Source of the DNA: Desulfovibrionaceae bacterium
GTDB taxonomy: Bacteria; Desulfobacterota; Desulfovibrionia; Desulfovibrionales; Desulfovibrionaceae
DNA length: 12,758 nt
NCBI GenBank assembly: GCA_030539415.1
Contig: JAUNSE010000018.1
Coordinates: forward strand, 1-12,758
Direction of reading: 5' to 3'
Part shown: positions 1 through 6,134 of the stretch, piece after piece
How positions within the stretch are numbered: the first letter of the stretch is position 1
Layout of the letters: every line of letters starts with the position of its first letter
Program-made: the position numbers and the translations under genes
Notes under the pieces: model-generated
The model's database searches: none
What the model was told of the DNA's origin: nothing
The model's input: the letters and a program-made list of their open reading frames with translations, nothing else

Positions 1-72
1 ATGAGAGACGGCGGGGGCGGCAACCAGAGCGAGAAGCGCCGCGAAAACGGCGAGAAGTGTGCGGATTTTCAT
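1..72 (-). CDS. Exported protein, N-terminal fragment (signal peptide)
   Basis: Reading the minus strand from position 72 gives an ATG followed by 23 open codons that run off the window edge. The peptide begins MKIRTLLAVFAALLALV and continues AAPAVSH. This is a classic Sec signal peptide: a short n-region with Lys2 and Arg4, a hydrophobic core of about 13 residues, and a small-residue stretch (AAPA) where signal peptidase could cut. A GAGGT Shine-Dalgarno motif lies 7 bases before the ATG. A sigma54-type promoter sits about 80 bases upstream. The reading frame stays open upstream to an ATG at 351, but that stretch contains the promoter and does not look like protein, so I chose the ATG at 72. 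The mature protein is outside the window, so its function is unknown. I infer a periplasmic, outer-membrane or secreted product. Confidence 0.75.
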   Translation of the reverse strand, partial: MKIRTLLAVFAALLALVAAPAVSH

Positions 73-150
73 GATTTTGACCTCAGTGTTGTATTTGCTG
101 CCGTTCATGTTCCTGACGGGAGGAAGGAAACACCACGACACGGAGTACAA

Positions 151-166
151 AGCAAGACACATGCCA
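151..166 (-). promoter_or_regulatory. Sigma54 (-24/-12) promoter for the exported protein
   Basis: The minus strand reads TGGCATGTGTCTTGCT. This matches the sigma54 consensus TGGCACG-N4-TTGCW at all but one defined position (T for C at the sixth base). The invariant GG and GC are separated by exactly 10 bases. The predicted start is near position 140, giving a leader of about 68 bases before the ATG at 72. An IHF consensus and an inverted-repeat candidate enhancer lie upstream at the usual distances, which strengthens the call. Confidence 0.8.
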
Positions 167-171
167 GAATC

Positions 172-193
172 ATTGATTGTTTGTTTAATCAAT
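172..193. repeat. Inverted repeat ATTGATT-N8-AATCAAT
   Basis: Perfect 7-bp arms (172-178 and 187-193) flank an 8-base spacer. The repeat is centred about 24 bases upstream of the -24 element. Its right arm overlaps the IHF consensus at 187-199. The TTGAT/ATCAA arms resemble FNR/CRP-family half-sites, but the spacer is too long for FNR. It may simply be part of the IHF bend or an AT-rich structure. Confidence 0.5.
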
Positions 194-199
194 ATGTTG
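187..199 (+). promoter_or_regulatory. IHF binding site candidate
   Basis: AATCAATATGTTG fits the IHF consensus WATCAA-N4-TTR at every defined position. It lies at about -47 to -59 from the predicted sigma54 start, between the promoter and a candidate enhancer. That is where IHF normally bends DNA to bring an activator to sigma54 polymerase. The consensus is short, so the context carries most of the weight. Confidence 0.6.
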
Positions 200-248
200 C
201 TTCGAAGGAGGAGCTCCCGCTTCTCCCGCCGCAGGGAATTACTCACTG

Positions 249-284
249 ATTTTGTATCAAATGCTCCATTTCCCGGTACAAAAT
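249..284. promoter_or_regulatory. Candidate upstream activator sequence (dyad)
   Basis: ATTTTGTA at 249-256 is mirrored by TACAAAAT at 277-284, a perfect 8-bp inverted repeat with a 20-base centre. The match extends imperfectly inward (GTATC against GGTAC). The centre lies about 126 bases upstream of the predicted sigma54 start, typical for an enhancer of a sigma54 activator. A further copy of the 11-mer ATTTTGTATCA is at 517-527. The protein that binds it is unknown. Confidence 0.45.
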
Positions 285-370
285 GAGATCGCGCAATGCA
301 GCGTCCGTCTTCATCTTTGCCCCGCGCGGCCCGCTTCCACCCGACCGCCATGTCTCCTTGTCTTTTTCTG

Positions 371-397
371 CTGTTATTTCAAAATATTGAAATTCAG
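371..397. repeat. AT-rich palindrome / hairpin
   Basis: ATTTCAA (376-382) and TTGAAAT (387-393) form a perfect 7-bp stem around the four-base loop AATA. CTG (371-373) and CAG (395-397) extend it after a small internal loop. It is isolated in intergenic DNA. It could be a protein-binding dyad or an RNA hairpin; there is no T-run directly after it to make it a terminator. Confidence 0.45.
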
Positions 398-488
398 CCC
401 AGCAGATATCTCCGAGAATTACCCTGCGCTGCTGCCCAGCACCGCCAATCCCCTGCGGCGGACTGCCGCCTGCCGACGGCCCGCTGGC

Positions 489-539
489 AGGAAAGAAGAC
501 GGCGGGCTCTGGCACAATTTTGTATCAGAACCCGCCGTC
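489..539 (-). terminator. Second hairpin terminator downstream of nth
   Basis: On the minus strand a stem of 14 bp, including one G-T wobble, pairs 526-539 with 498-511 around a 14-base loop. It is followed by the pyrimidine tract TTCTTTCC. The nine outer pairs (GACGGCGGG with CCCGCCGTC) are perfect. It lies about 27 bases past the nth stop and would back up the first hairpin. Its loop contains one copy of the ATTTTGTATCA repeat. Confidence 0.55.
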
Positions 540-542
540 AGC

Positions 543-564
543 AAAATCTCCGTCCGTAACGGAG
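543..564 (-). terminator. nth: Intrinsic terminator of nth
   Basis: Directly after the nth stop codon the minus strand reads CTCCGT-TACGG-ACGGAG followed by ATTTTGC. This is a 6-bp perfect stem with a 5-base loop and a short T-run. It is modest in strength, but its position one base after the stop codon fits a terminator. Confidence 0.55.
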
Positions 565-565
565 C

Positions 566-1243
566 TCAGGCTTTCTTCGGCTCCAGTCTGGGACAGAAGC
601 CGCTCATCTCGCAGATGCCGCAGCGCGGCGATCTGGCATTGCACACATCTCTGCCGAACTGCACCATGCGGTGATTCAGATCCCCCCATTCACAGGATTC
701 GAACAGCTGCATCATGTCGCGCTCGACGCGCACCGGATCTGTCTGGGCCGTGAGTCCGAGTCTGTGGCTGATGCGTTTCACGTGCGTGTCCACAGCCATG
801 CCCTCGTTGATGCCGTAGCCGCCGAAGAGAACGATATTGGCGGTCTTGCGGGCCACGCCCGGCACGGTAATCAGCTCGGCCATGGTTCTCGGCGGCTCGC
901 CATTGTATTTCTCCACAAGCAGTCTGGCCGCGCCGGAGAGATTCTTCGCCTTGTTGTGATAAAAGCCCGTGGGGCGGATGACCTTTTCGATTTCCTCGAC
1001 TGTGGCCTGCGCAAGCTCCTTCGGCGTGGGCCAGAGCCTGAAGAAGGTCGGCGTCACCGTGTTCACCCGCTCGTCCGTGCACTGGGCTGCCAGCACGGTT
1101 GCCACCAGCAGCTGCCACGGAGACTCGTGTATCAGCATGGGCGCCGGAGCGGGATAGCGCTTCTTCAGCAGCGCCAGCACCATGGGGGCGCGCTCCCGGG
1201 CCCCTTCGGGCAGCCTGTTCCTGCCTGTCTGTGTTGCGGCCAT
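566..1243 (-). CDS. nth: Endonuclease III (DNA glycosylase/AP lyase)
   Basis: Base-excision repair enzyme that removes oxidised pyrimidines and cuts abasic DNA. The 225-residue protein is of normal family length. It shows the helix-hairpin-helix (VPGVARKTANIVL) with the catalytic lysine at K133, and the conserved aspartate D152 in VDTHVKR. The 4Fe-4S motif is intact at the C-terminus: C201-X6-C208-X2-C211-X5-C217. The conserved LAAQCTD segment is at residues 51-57. I chose the ATG at 1243 because a GGAGG lies five bases before it; a longer start at 1297 has no such site. The gene is divergent from dksA and ends in two hairpin terminators, so it is probably transcribed alone. All catalytic and cluster residues are present, so an active enzyme is expected. 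Confidence 0.96.
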   Translation of the reverse strand: MAATQTGRNRLPEGARERAPMVLALLKKRYPAPAPMLIHESPWQLLVATVLAAQCTDERVNTVTPTFFRLWPTPKELAQATVEEIEKVIRPTGFYHNKAKNLSGAARLLVEKYNGEPPRTMAELITVPGVARKTANIVLFGGYGINEGMAVDTHVKRISHRLGLTAQTDPVRVERDMMQLFESCEWGDLNHRMVQFGRDVCNARSPRCGICEMSGFCPRLEPKKA

Positions 1244-1274
1244 ATTTCCTCCGTGTGGAACAATCTGGCTTTCT

Positions 1275-1301
1275 TTTATATGCCTTCGTCCCTGCAAACA
1301 A
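1275..1301 (-). promoter_or_regulatory. nth: Possible sigma70 promoter of nth
   Basis: On the minus strand TATAAA (1275-1280) is a good -10 box. It is preceded by TTGTTT (1296-1301) at a short 15-base spacing. The start would be near 1268, about 25 bases before the ATG. The -10 is convincing; the -35 and spacing are not ideal. Confidence 0.4.
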
Positions 1302-1336
1302 GCCCTGGCCCGGCCGGAACTGCCGCATGCGCATCA

Positions 1337-1371
1337 GTTTCGCTCTGCGAAACCCGGGACCTGTCCCCGGG
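1337..1371. repeat. Two abutting hairpins in the nth-dksA intergenic region
   Basis: GTTTCGC-TCT-GCGAAAC (1337-1353) is a perfect 7-bp stem with a 3-base loop. It is immediately followed by CCCGGG-N7-CCCGGG (1353-1371), whose inner part contains the near-palindrome GGGACCTGTCCC. Neither has a T-run, so they are not terminators. They lie between the nth and dksA promoters. Compact GC-rich paired hairpins like this resemble REP-type dispersed repeats, but one copy cannot prove that. Confidence 0.5.
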
Positions 1372-1416
1372 ACACCCGACCGTCAACGAGCGACGAAATT
1401 CCATCAATTTGTCATA

Positions 1417-1441
1417 GTCATATATGTGATAACAATATGAC
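1417..1441. promoter_or_regulatory. Candidate operator upstream of dksA
   Basis: GTCATAT (1417-1423) and ATATGAC (1435-1441) form a perfect 7-bp inverted repeat with an 11-base spacer. An extra GTCATA sits directly before the left arm (1411-1416). The dyad ends 16 bases before the -35 box of the dksA promoter, a usual place for an activator. The inner TGTGA resembles a CRP-family half-site without a good partner. Confidence 0.45.
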
Positions 1442-1457
1442 GTTCCCGTGCGCGCAC

Positions 1458-1486
1458 TTTACAAGTCTTTTTTTCTCAGCTATAAA
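1458..1486 (+). promoter_or_regulatory. dksA: Sigma70 promoter of dksA
   Basis: TTTACA (1458-1463) and TATAAA (1481-1486) each match the sigma70 consensus at five of six positions and are separated by the ideal 17 bases. The predicted start is near 1493, giving a leader of about 43 bases. The spacer is T-rich. This is the clearest housekeeping promoter in the window. Confidence 0.75.
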
Positions 1487-1535
1487 CACTGTCTTGAATT
1501 CAAACAGCCCGGTCCTCCAGGGCGAGAGGTACAGA

Positions 1536-1898
1536 ATGGATCCAAAGGATATTGAATACTTCAGGTCTCTTCTCAACGACATGCTGACGGAAGCTCAGCA
1601 GAAGGGGGATCTGACGCTTGAAGAGCTCAGCGGCGGCAACGAAATGTTTGCCGACCCGGCAGACCGTGCCACGGCCGAGTCGGACCGCGCCTTCACTCTG
1701 CGCATCAGGGACCGCGAACGCCGTCTCATCAAAAAAGTGAAGGAAGCCCTGCAGCGCATTGAGGACGGAACCTTCGGCCAGTGCGAGGAATGCGGTGAGG
1801 ACATCAGCATCAACCGCCTCAAGGCCCGTCCTGTAACAAGGCTGTGCATCAACTGCAAGGCCAAGCAGGAAATGGCCGAAAGCCAGCGCGGCAACTAG
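1536..1898 (+). CDS. dksA: RNA polymerase-binding transcription factor DksA
   Basis: DksA enters the secondary channel of RNA polymerase and, with ppGpp, shifts transcription away from rRNA promoters during stress. The 120-residue product has the full signature. The coiled-coil tip reads FADPADRAT, keeping the key residues D40, D43 and A45 that match the D-x-x-D-x-A tip of E. coli DksA. Helical arms rich in charged residues surround it, and a four-cysteine zinc finger follows (C83, C86, C104, C107). The retained acidic tip makes it a true DksA rather than a TraR-like paralogue. It is shorter than the 151-residue E. coli protein, as is common in deltaproteobacteria. The ATG has a GAGAGGT site six bases upstream. 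The gene has its own promoter and a strong terminator, so it appears monocistronic. Confidence 0.94.
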   Translation: MDPKDIEYFRSLLNDMLTEAQQKGDLTLEELSGGNEMFADPADRATAESDRAFTLRIRDRERRLIKKVKEALQRIEDGTFGQCEECGEDISINRLKARPVTRLCINCKAKQEMAESQRGN

Positions 1899-1983
1899 CG
1901 CCTCTCCGCGGTCTTTCGGGCAAAAGCCTCCCCCCTTGTGTCTGCAGCCGTCTTCGCGGACGGTCGAGTCATCTGCATTTTCA

Positions 1984-2021
1984 GGGGCATGTCTGCGCAA
2001 GCGCAGCGTGCCCCTTTTTTT
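1984..2021 (+). terminator. dksA: Intrinsic terminator of dksA
   Basis: GGGGCA (1984-1989) pairs with TGCCCC (2009-2014). After a small internal loop, CTGCGC (1993-1998) pairs with GCGCAG (2001-2006). Seven Ts follow directly (2015-2021). This is a strong rho-independent terminator 85 bases past the dksA stop and 53 bases before the next gene. Confidence 0.9.
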
Positions 2022-2074
2022 CTGCTTGCCGCATCCCGCCCGGCGCGCGCGGGAGTCCGGCAGGGGACCACGCC

Positions 2075-3793
2075 ATGGACGCCCATCTCTTCCGCCGTCT
2101 TGCCCGGGCTCTCGTTCCTGTTCTGACCGGAGCCAGACTTGTCAAAATTCAGGAACCCCACGAGGGAATTTTCACCTTCAATCTGGACCTGTTCTCCCGC
2201 TCCTCCTCTCTGGGCCGCAAGGTCCAGCTGGTGCTCTCTCCCGGAAGGAAGGACCCCTTCCTTTTCCTGTCCACCGCCCGTCTGGCCGCCGGCAGTTCGC
2301 CCTCGGCCATGGTCATGCGGCTGCGCAAGTATGCGGGAGGCCGGAGCATCCGCCACGCTGCCGTGCTCTGGCAGGCTCGAGAGCTTCATCTGCTTCTCTC
2401 GGGTGCCATGCCCGCGGAGTTCACCGCAGGGGAAGGGCGCACGGACGGGGGGCGGGACGGACTGCCCGCCGGTGATGCCGGCGAATCCGCCCGGTCCGCA
2501 TCCGGCGGCGAACGCCTGACCTGGCTTGTGCTGTCCTTGAGGGACGGCCCCTCCCTCCGCTTTTCCGAAGCGGACGAACTGCCTGGCGAGGATGCGCCGC
2601 GCTGGCCCGGCAGGGGGGAGCTCGCGGCGGCCATGGAGGACTGGCGCTCCTGGCCTGTGCTGACTCCGGCCCTGCGCAGAACGCTTGCCCGGCTGGACGG
2701 CCCCGATGCCGCGGCCCTTCTGATAGATCTCGAGGACGGGGCGGGCGACATCTTCTGCTACACGACTCCGGCGCAGACCGCAGAGGGAAGGCCGCAGATT
2801 GCCCAGGTCTCGGCCTGGCCGCTGCCTGACGAACTGAGAAAGGGGCAGGAGGAGCAGTGCCGCGAGGACATTGTCCAGGCTCTGATGGAGGCCGGGTCGG
2901 ACCTCGTGCTTGGCGCGGCGGCCAGGCGCCGGGCCAGACAGGCGGCGGACCCCTGGCGCAGAAAGGAGCGCAAGCTGGAGGAGCTGCTCGAGCTGCACGA
3001 GGAGGATGTGGCCCGCCTGGAGAAGATGCGCGGCCGTCAGCAGCAGGGACTGCTCATTCAGGCGAATCTCTGGCAGCTGCCGGCCGGCCGGCGCATGGAG
3101 AGCGTCGAGCTGACGGATTTTGAGGGAGCGGCCCGCACGCTGCGCCTTGATGCCCGCTACACGGTGCGCGAAAACATGGAGCGCTTTTTCCACACCGCCC
3201 GCCGCGGCGAGCGGGGCCTTGAACGGGTGAGGACCAGAAAGGCCGAGCTGGAAGCCGAGCTGGCCCGGGTCCGCAGGGAGAAGGAGGCCTGCCTCATGGG
3301 CGCCTCCGCCAGCGTCCCGGAAACGGCCAGAAACAGAACCCAGGCGCCCATGCCGCAGGCGCCGGCCACAGTTCAGCTTTTTGTCAGTTCCGACGGTCTG
3401 GCGCTGCTGCGCGGACGAAGCGCCAGAGGCAATCAGGACGCCAGGCGCATGGCCGCGCCCCACGATCTCTGGGTGCATGTGGAGGGCGGTCCGGGCGCCC
3501 ATGTCATCATCCGCCGCGACCACGCGGCCCAGGAGGTTCCCGAGCGGACGCTGGACGAGGCGGGCTCCCTCGCGGCCTGCCGGAGCTGGCTCAGGGACGA
3601 GCCCCGCGCGAAGGTCAATTACTGCGAGATCCGCCATGTCCGCCCGCTCAGAGGTGCCGCGCCGGGCACCATGCGCATGGACAAGATACTGTTCACCCGG
3701 CAGGTGCCGGTCCGGCCGGAGCTGGAAACAGCCCTTCTGCCCCGGAGCGCCGGTGCGGCGCCCTCCGGAGCCGCCGACGAGGGCGGGGACTGA
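2075..3793 (+). CDS. rqcH: NFACT family protein (RqcH-like)
   Basis: Bacterial RqcH binds the 50S subunit carrying a stalled nascent chain and adds C-terminal alanine tails that mark it for degradation. The 572-residue product matches that family's length and order. It has an NFACT-N domain (about 1-240, with MVMRLRKYAGG near 80-89), a charged coiled-coil middle (about 290-405, with a helix-hairpin-helix-like part), and an NFACT-R domain (about 433-545) with the conserved HDLWVHVEGGPGAHVII and the PGTMR ending. Two oddities appear. A glycine- and charge-rich low-complexity insert lies at 117-147, and the tRNA-contacting Asp-Arg pair of NFACT-N appears to read A101-R102. The ATG at 2075 was chosen because the dksA terminator lies just upstream; its AGGGGA site is 8 bases away. 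No clear promoter is visible in the 53-base gap. Tailing activity is not certain. Confidence 0.88.
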   Translation: MDAHLFRRLARALVPVLTGARLVKIQEPHEGIFTFNLDLFSRSSSLGRKVQLVLSPGRKDPFLFLSTARLAAGSSPSAMVMRLRKYAGGRSIRHAAVLWQARELHLLLSGAMPAEFTAGEGRTDGGRDGLPAGDAGESARSASGGERLTWLVLSLRDGPSLRFSEADELPGEDAPRWPGRGELAAAMEDWRSWPVLTPALRRTLARLDGPDAAALLIDLEDGAGDIFCYTTPAQTAEGRPQIAQVSAWPLPDELRKGQEEQCREDIVQALMEAGSDLVLGAAARRRARQAADPWRRKERKLEELLELHEEDVARLEKMRGRQQQGLLIQANLWQLPAGRRMESVELTDFEGAARTLRLDARYTVRENMERFFHTARRGERGLERVRTRKAELEAELARVRREKEACLMGASASVPETARNRTQAPMPQAPATVQLFVSSDGLALLRGRSARGNQDARRMAAPHDLWVHVEGGPGAHVIIRRDHAAQEVPERTLDEAGSLAACRSWLRDEPRAKVNYCEIRHVRPLRGAAPGTMRMDKILFTRQVPVRPELETALLPRSAGAAPSGAADEGGD

Positions 3794-3814
3794 GACCGCC
3801 GCTCCCAGGCGGGC

Positions 3815-3839
3815 AAAAAAGGATGGCAGGGCCGCCCTG
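3815..3839 (-). terminator. Weak terminator candidate after the helicase
   Basis: On the minus strand, just past the helicase stop, CAGGGCGGCCCTG forms a 5-6 bp stem with a tiny loop. It is followed six bases later by TTTTTT (3815-3820). The distance between stem and T-run is larger than ideal. I see no T-run terminator for the convergent NFACT gene in this 47-base gap. Confidence 0.35.
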
Positions 3840-3840
3840 T

Positions 3841-6069
3841 CTAGATGAAGTTGAGCTGCGAGACCAAGCCGTCCGCGGCCAGCTTCTCCAGCCATGTCCA
3901 GGCCTCGTCCAGTTCGTAGAAACGCAGCAGATTGTCCTTGTCCCGCAGGGACTTGTCCACCCAGAAGGAGAATTTTTCCTGCAGCGACTCCTGCAGATTG
4001 GCCGTCAGCTGCGCGGCCTCCGGCCTTCCTTTCCCGAGCAGGTCCTGCACGGCTCTGGTGAAGCCGCTCAGATTCGCGTCATGGATGTCCACAATGCCGG
4101 CCGCATCACTGGCGTCCAGGCCGGCCAGACGGAAGAGCGCCGACAGTGTCCGGCAGAATCTGTCCCCCTTCCACGGCAGGACATATATCCCTGAGCGGCC
4201 GACCAGAATTCTGCTCCTGTCCAGTCCGTGCTCGCTGAACGCGCTGCGCCCCTCGCGCACCATCTGTTTCGCGTTGTAGGAGAAAAAGCCAGGCACATGC
4301 GCGCCGCAGTAGATTTCGTACATCGTCTCGCGCACGTGGTCGTGCACGGCCTGCCCCATGCCGCCAAAACGCGGGGCCTGGCCGTGAGAGTCAGGTGCCA
4401 GATTCACCTGCTTCCTCTGCTCGTCAATGTCCTGCACCGACCAGGCGCGACCGGCAAAGAGAATGCGCTGCCCCTTCTCAAAGGGCTCCTCCATGGGCAC
4501 CCGGCCAAGCCTGCTCTGATTGCTGATGTTGACCAGCTGATACTCCTGCGGCTGGCAGAAGGCGGTGGTGAAGGAATTGTTCTCCACGCAGGCCCATCCC
4601 CTGGGCATGAGCTTGACTTCGCCGTTCTCTGCCCTGCACACCATCTCGCGGGCGGACAGCCCCTTGAGGAAAGTCATGAAGTCATCCCGGCTCACCTGGA
4701 AGGGGCCTGTCCCGCAAAGCAGGCTCCACAGCTGCGACGGCTTGACGCCGTCGTACTGGGCGACAACCGAGAGAACCTGCTGGACCAGGGTCGAAAACTG
4801 CGGTCTGGCCACGGCCGGAGGCTCGAACCAGTTGTCCGACAGCAGACGCAGCACGGCCAGACCCTGAAAAAGCCCGAGTCGCAGCCGGTCGGCCAGAGTC
4901 GCACGCTTGTGCAGGCGTCCCTCCACCTGAAAAAGGCGCAGCAGCGGATCGCTGTCCCGGCGGCCGCTCCGCCCGAGTCGCTGGCGCATGCTTGCCACCG
5001 AGCCGGGAGCGTCCAGCTGGACCACACTGTCCATGTTGCCAATGTCTATGCCGAGTTCCAGCGTCATGGTGCAGACAGCCGTGGCCGGCTCGCTGCCCTG
5101 CAGACGCGCCTCCAGAGAGCTGCGCAGCTCTCTGGAAAGACTTCCGTGATGGGGGAAGAAGCGGTTGGGACTCCCCTCCTGCCTGCAGATCTCGCCCAGT
5201 GCCGTGGCAATCTGCTCCGCGCGGCGGCGCGAATTGACAAAGACAAGATGATGCCCCTCGTGCAGCAGCCCGTAGAGGTCATGAGTCATCTGCTCCAGCC
5301 CGTTGTCCGGCACATACCTGCGCATGTAGGGAGGGACATCCGCATACGCCCTGACCTCGATGCGGATCCTGGTCTCGCTGTCATCACTGACGACTTCGCA
5401 GGGATAGGAGTCACGGTGAGGTCTGAGCAGATCCACCATCTCCTCGGGACTGCCCATGGTGGCGCTCAGGGCGATCCTCGGCACCTTCCTGCGGACCATG
5501 GATTCAAGGCGGCGCAGAAGAGACAGCAGCTGCATCCCCCTCTCGGTGTTCACCAGAGAGTGGAATTCATCGATGATGACGTATTCGAGGTCGGCGAAAG
5601 CTTCGTAGCACCAGCCGCAGTGGCGCAGAAGAAAGCTCTCGAGCGACTCCGGAGTCGTCAGCAGGATTCCGTTGGGATTGTTCGTGTAGGTCTGCCTGGA
5701 ATTCCAGGACACATCGCTGTGCCAGGGCGTGATGCTGACGCCGACGTATTTTGCCAGATGCCCGAGCCTGCGGTACTGGTCCCCTATCAGGGCTTTGAGC
5801 GGGCTGATGTAGAGTATTGTTGTGCCTGAGGAATCGGGACGCACGTGAGAGAGCGCGGGCAGAAAGGCCGCCTCGGTCTTGCCCGAGGCGGTGGCTGCCG
5901 AAATGATGACATCCCTGTCCGCGGCCAGCACCGGATCAAGCGCCCGCTCCTGTATGGGCCTGAGCCTGACCCAGTGCTGATCGTTCACCCACTGCCGCAC
6001 CGCAGGGGAAAGCCTGAAAAGAGGAGACACCCCCGAAAGGTCTCCCGCTGCCGCCTCCTCATATGCCAT
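3841..6069 (-). CDS. Lhr-core-like DEAD/DEAH-box helicase
   Basis: ATP-driven superfamily 2 helicase of the Lhr type, probably acting on DNA in repair. The 742-residue protein shows the motifs in order: LRPIQ (Q40), motif I ATASGKTE (59-66), SPLKAL (89-94), TTPESL (138-143), DEFH (167-170), SAT (202-204), TLELGIDIG (336-344) and QRLGRSGRR (363-371). The SGRR ending of motif VI and the downstream part are typical of Lhr: a winged-helix-like segment near 390-490, then a beta-rich domain ending in PRFGGMG. It lacks the long C-terminal half of full-size Lhr, so it corresponds to Lhr-core. The ATG at 6069 has AGGGAGG six bases upstream; an ATG 42 bases earlier has no comparable site. It follows gltX by 65 bases on the same strand with no terminator between, so the two are probably co-transcribed. 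The usual partners of Lhr-core (ligase, metallophosphoesterase) are absent. Confidence 0.88.
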   Translation of the reverse strand: MAYEEAAAGDLSGVSPLFRLSPAVRQWVNDQHWVRLRPIQERALDPVLAADRDVIISAATASGKTEAAFLPALSHVRPDSSGTTILYISPLKALIGDQYRRLGHLAKYVGVSITPWHSDVSWNSRQTYTNNPNGILLTTPESLESFLLRHCGWCYEAFADLEYVIIDEFHSLVNTERGMQLLSLLRRLESMVRRKVPRIALSATMGSPEEMVDLLRPHRDSYPCEVVSDDSETRIRIEVRAYADVPPYMRRYVPDNGLEQMTHDLYGLLHEGHHLVFVNSRRRAEQIATALGEICRQEGSPNRFFPHHGSLSRELRSSLEARLQGSEPATAVCTMTLELGIDIGNMDSVVQLDAPGSVASMRQRLGRSGRRDSDPLLRLFQVEGRLHKRATLADRLRLGLFQGLAVLRLLSDNWFEPPAVARPQFSTLVQQVLSVVAQYDGVKPSQLWSLLCGTGPFQVSRDDFMTFLKGLSAREMVCRAENGEVKLMPRGWACVENNSFTTAFCQPQEYQLVNISNQSRLGRVPMEEPFEKGQRILFAGRAWSVQDIDEQRKQVNLAPDSHGQAPRFGGMGQAVHDHVRETMYEIYCGAHVPGFFSYNAKQMVREGRSAFSEHGLDRSRILVGRSGIYVLPWKGDRFCRTLSALFRLAGLDASDAAGIVDIHDANLSGFTRAVQDLLGKGRPEAAQLTANLQESLQEKFSFWVDKSLRDKDNLLRFYELDEAWTWLEKLAADGLVSQLNFI

Positions 6070-6134
6070 GGCTTTCCTCCCTTGCCACTCTTCTGCAGAC
6101 CTGGCCGACATCCGCGGACATCGGAGGCCCGGAG

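Larger units (their letters stand above)
73..565. other. 493-base intergenic regulatory region
   Basis: No convincing gene lies between the left-edge exported protein and nth; the short ORFs here have no ribosome binding site or protein-like composition. The region is richer in A+T than its surroundings, particularly at 120-290 and 365-400. It holds, from the nth side: two hairpin terminators, an AT-rich dyad (371-397), a dyad of repeated ATTTTGTA half-sites (249-284), an IHF consensus inside an inverted repeat (172-199), and a sigma54 -24/-12 element (151-166). Confidence 0.7.

Noticed and set aside
172..193. FNR box
   Set aside because: The TTGAT/ATCAA arms are separated by 10 bases instead of the 4 required for FNR.
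72..351. Longer version of the left-edge gene, starting at an ATG at 351
   Set aside because: The frame is open, but it would place the sigma54 promoter and IHF site inside the coding sequence and put the signal peptide in the middle of the protein.
243..515. Minus-strand ORF of 90 codons in the intergenic region
   Set aside because: No ribosome binding site before its ATG, no family resemblance, and it overlaps regulatory dyads.
671..1417. Plus-strand frame of 248 codons opposite nth
   Set aside because: It overlaps the well-supported nth and shows no domain or start signal.
3796..3820. Terminator for the NFACT gene formed by CCGCC...GGCGG
   Set aside because: On the plus strand the stem is followed by an A-run, not a T-run, so it does not fit an intrinsic terminator in that direction.
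1895..3895. Very long open frame (666 codons) on the minus strand opposite the NFACT gene
   Set aside because: It is the antisense shadow of a GC-rich gene. Its composition is Gly/Arg/Ala/Leu-rich with no domain, while the plus strand shows clear NFACT motifs.
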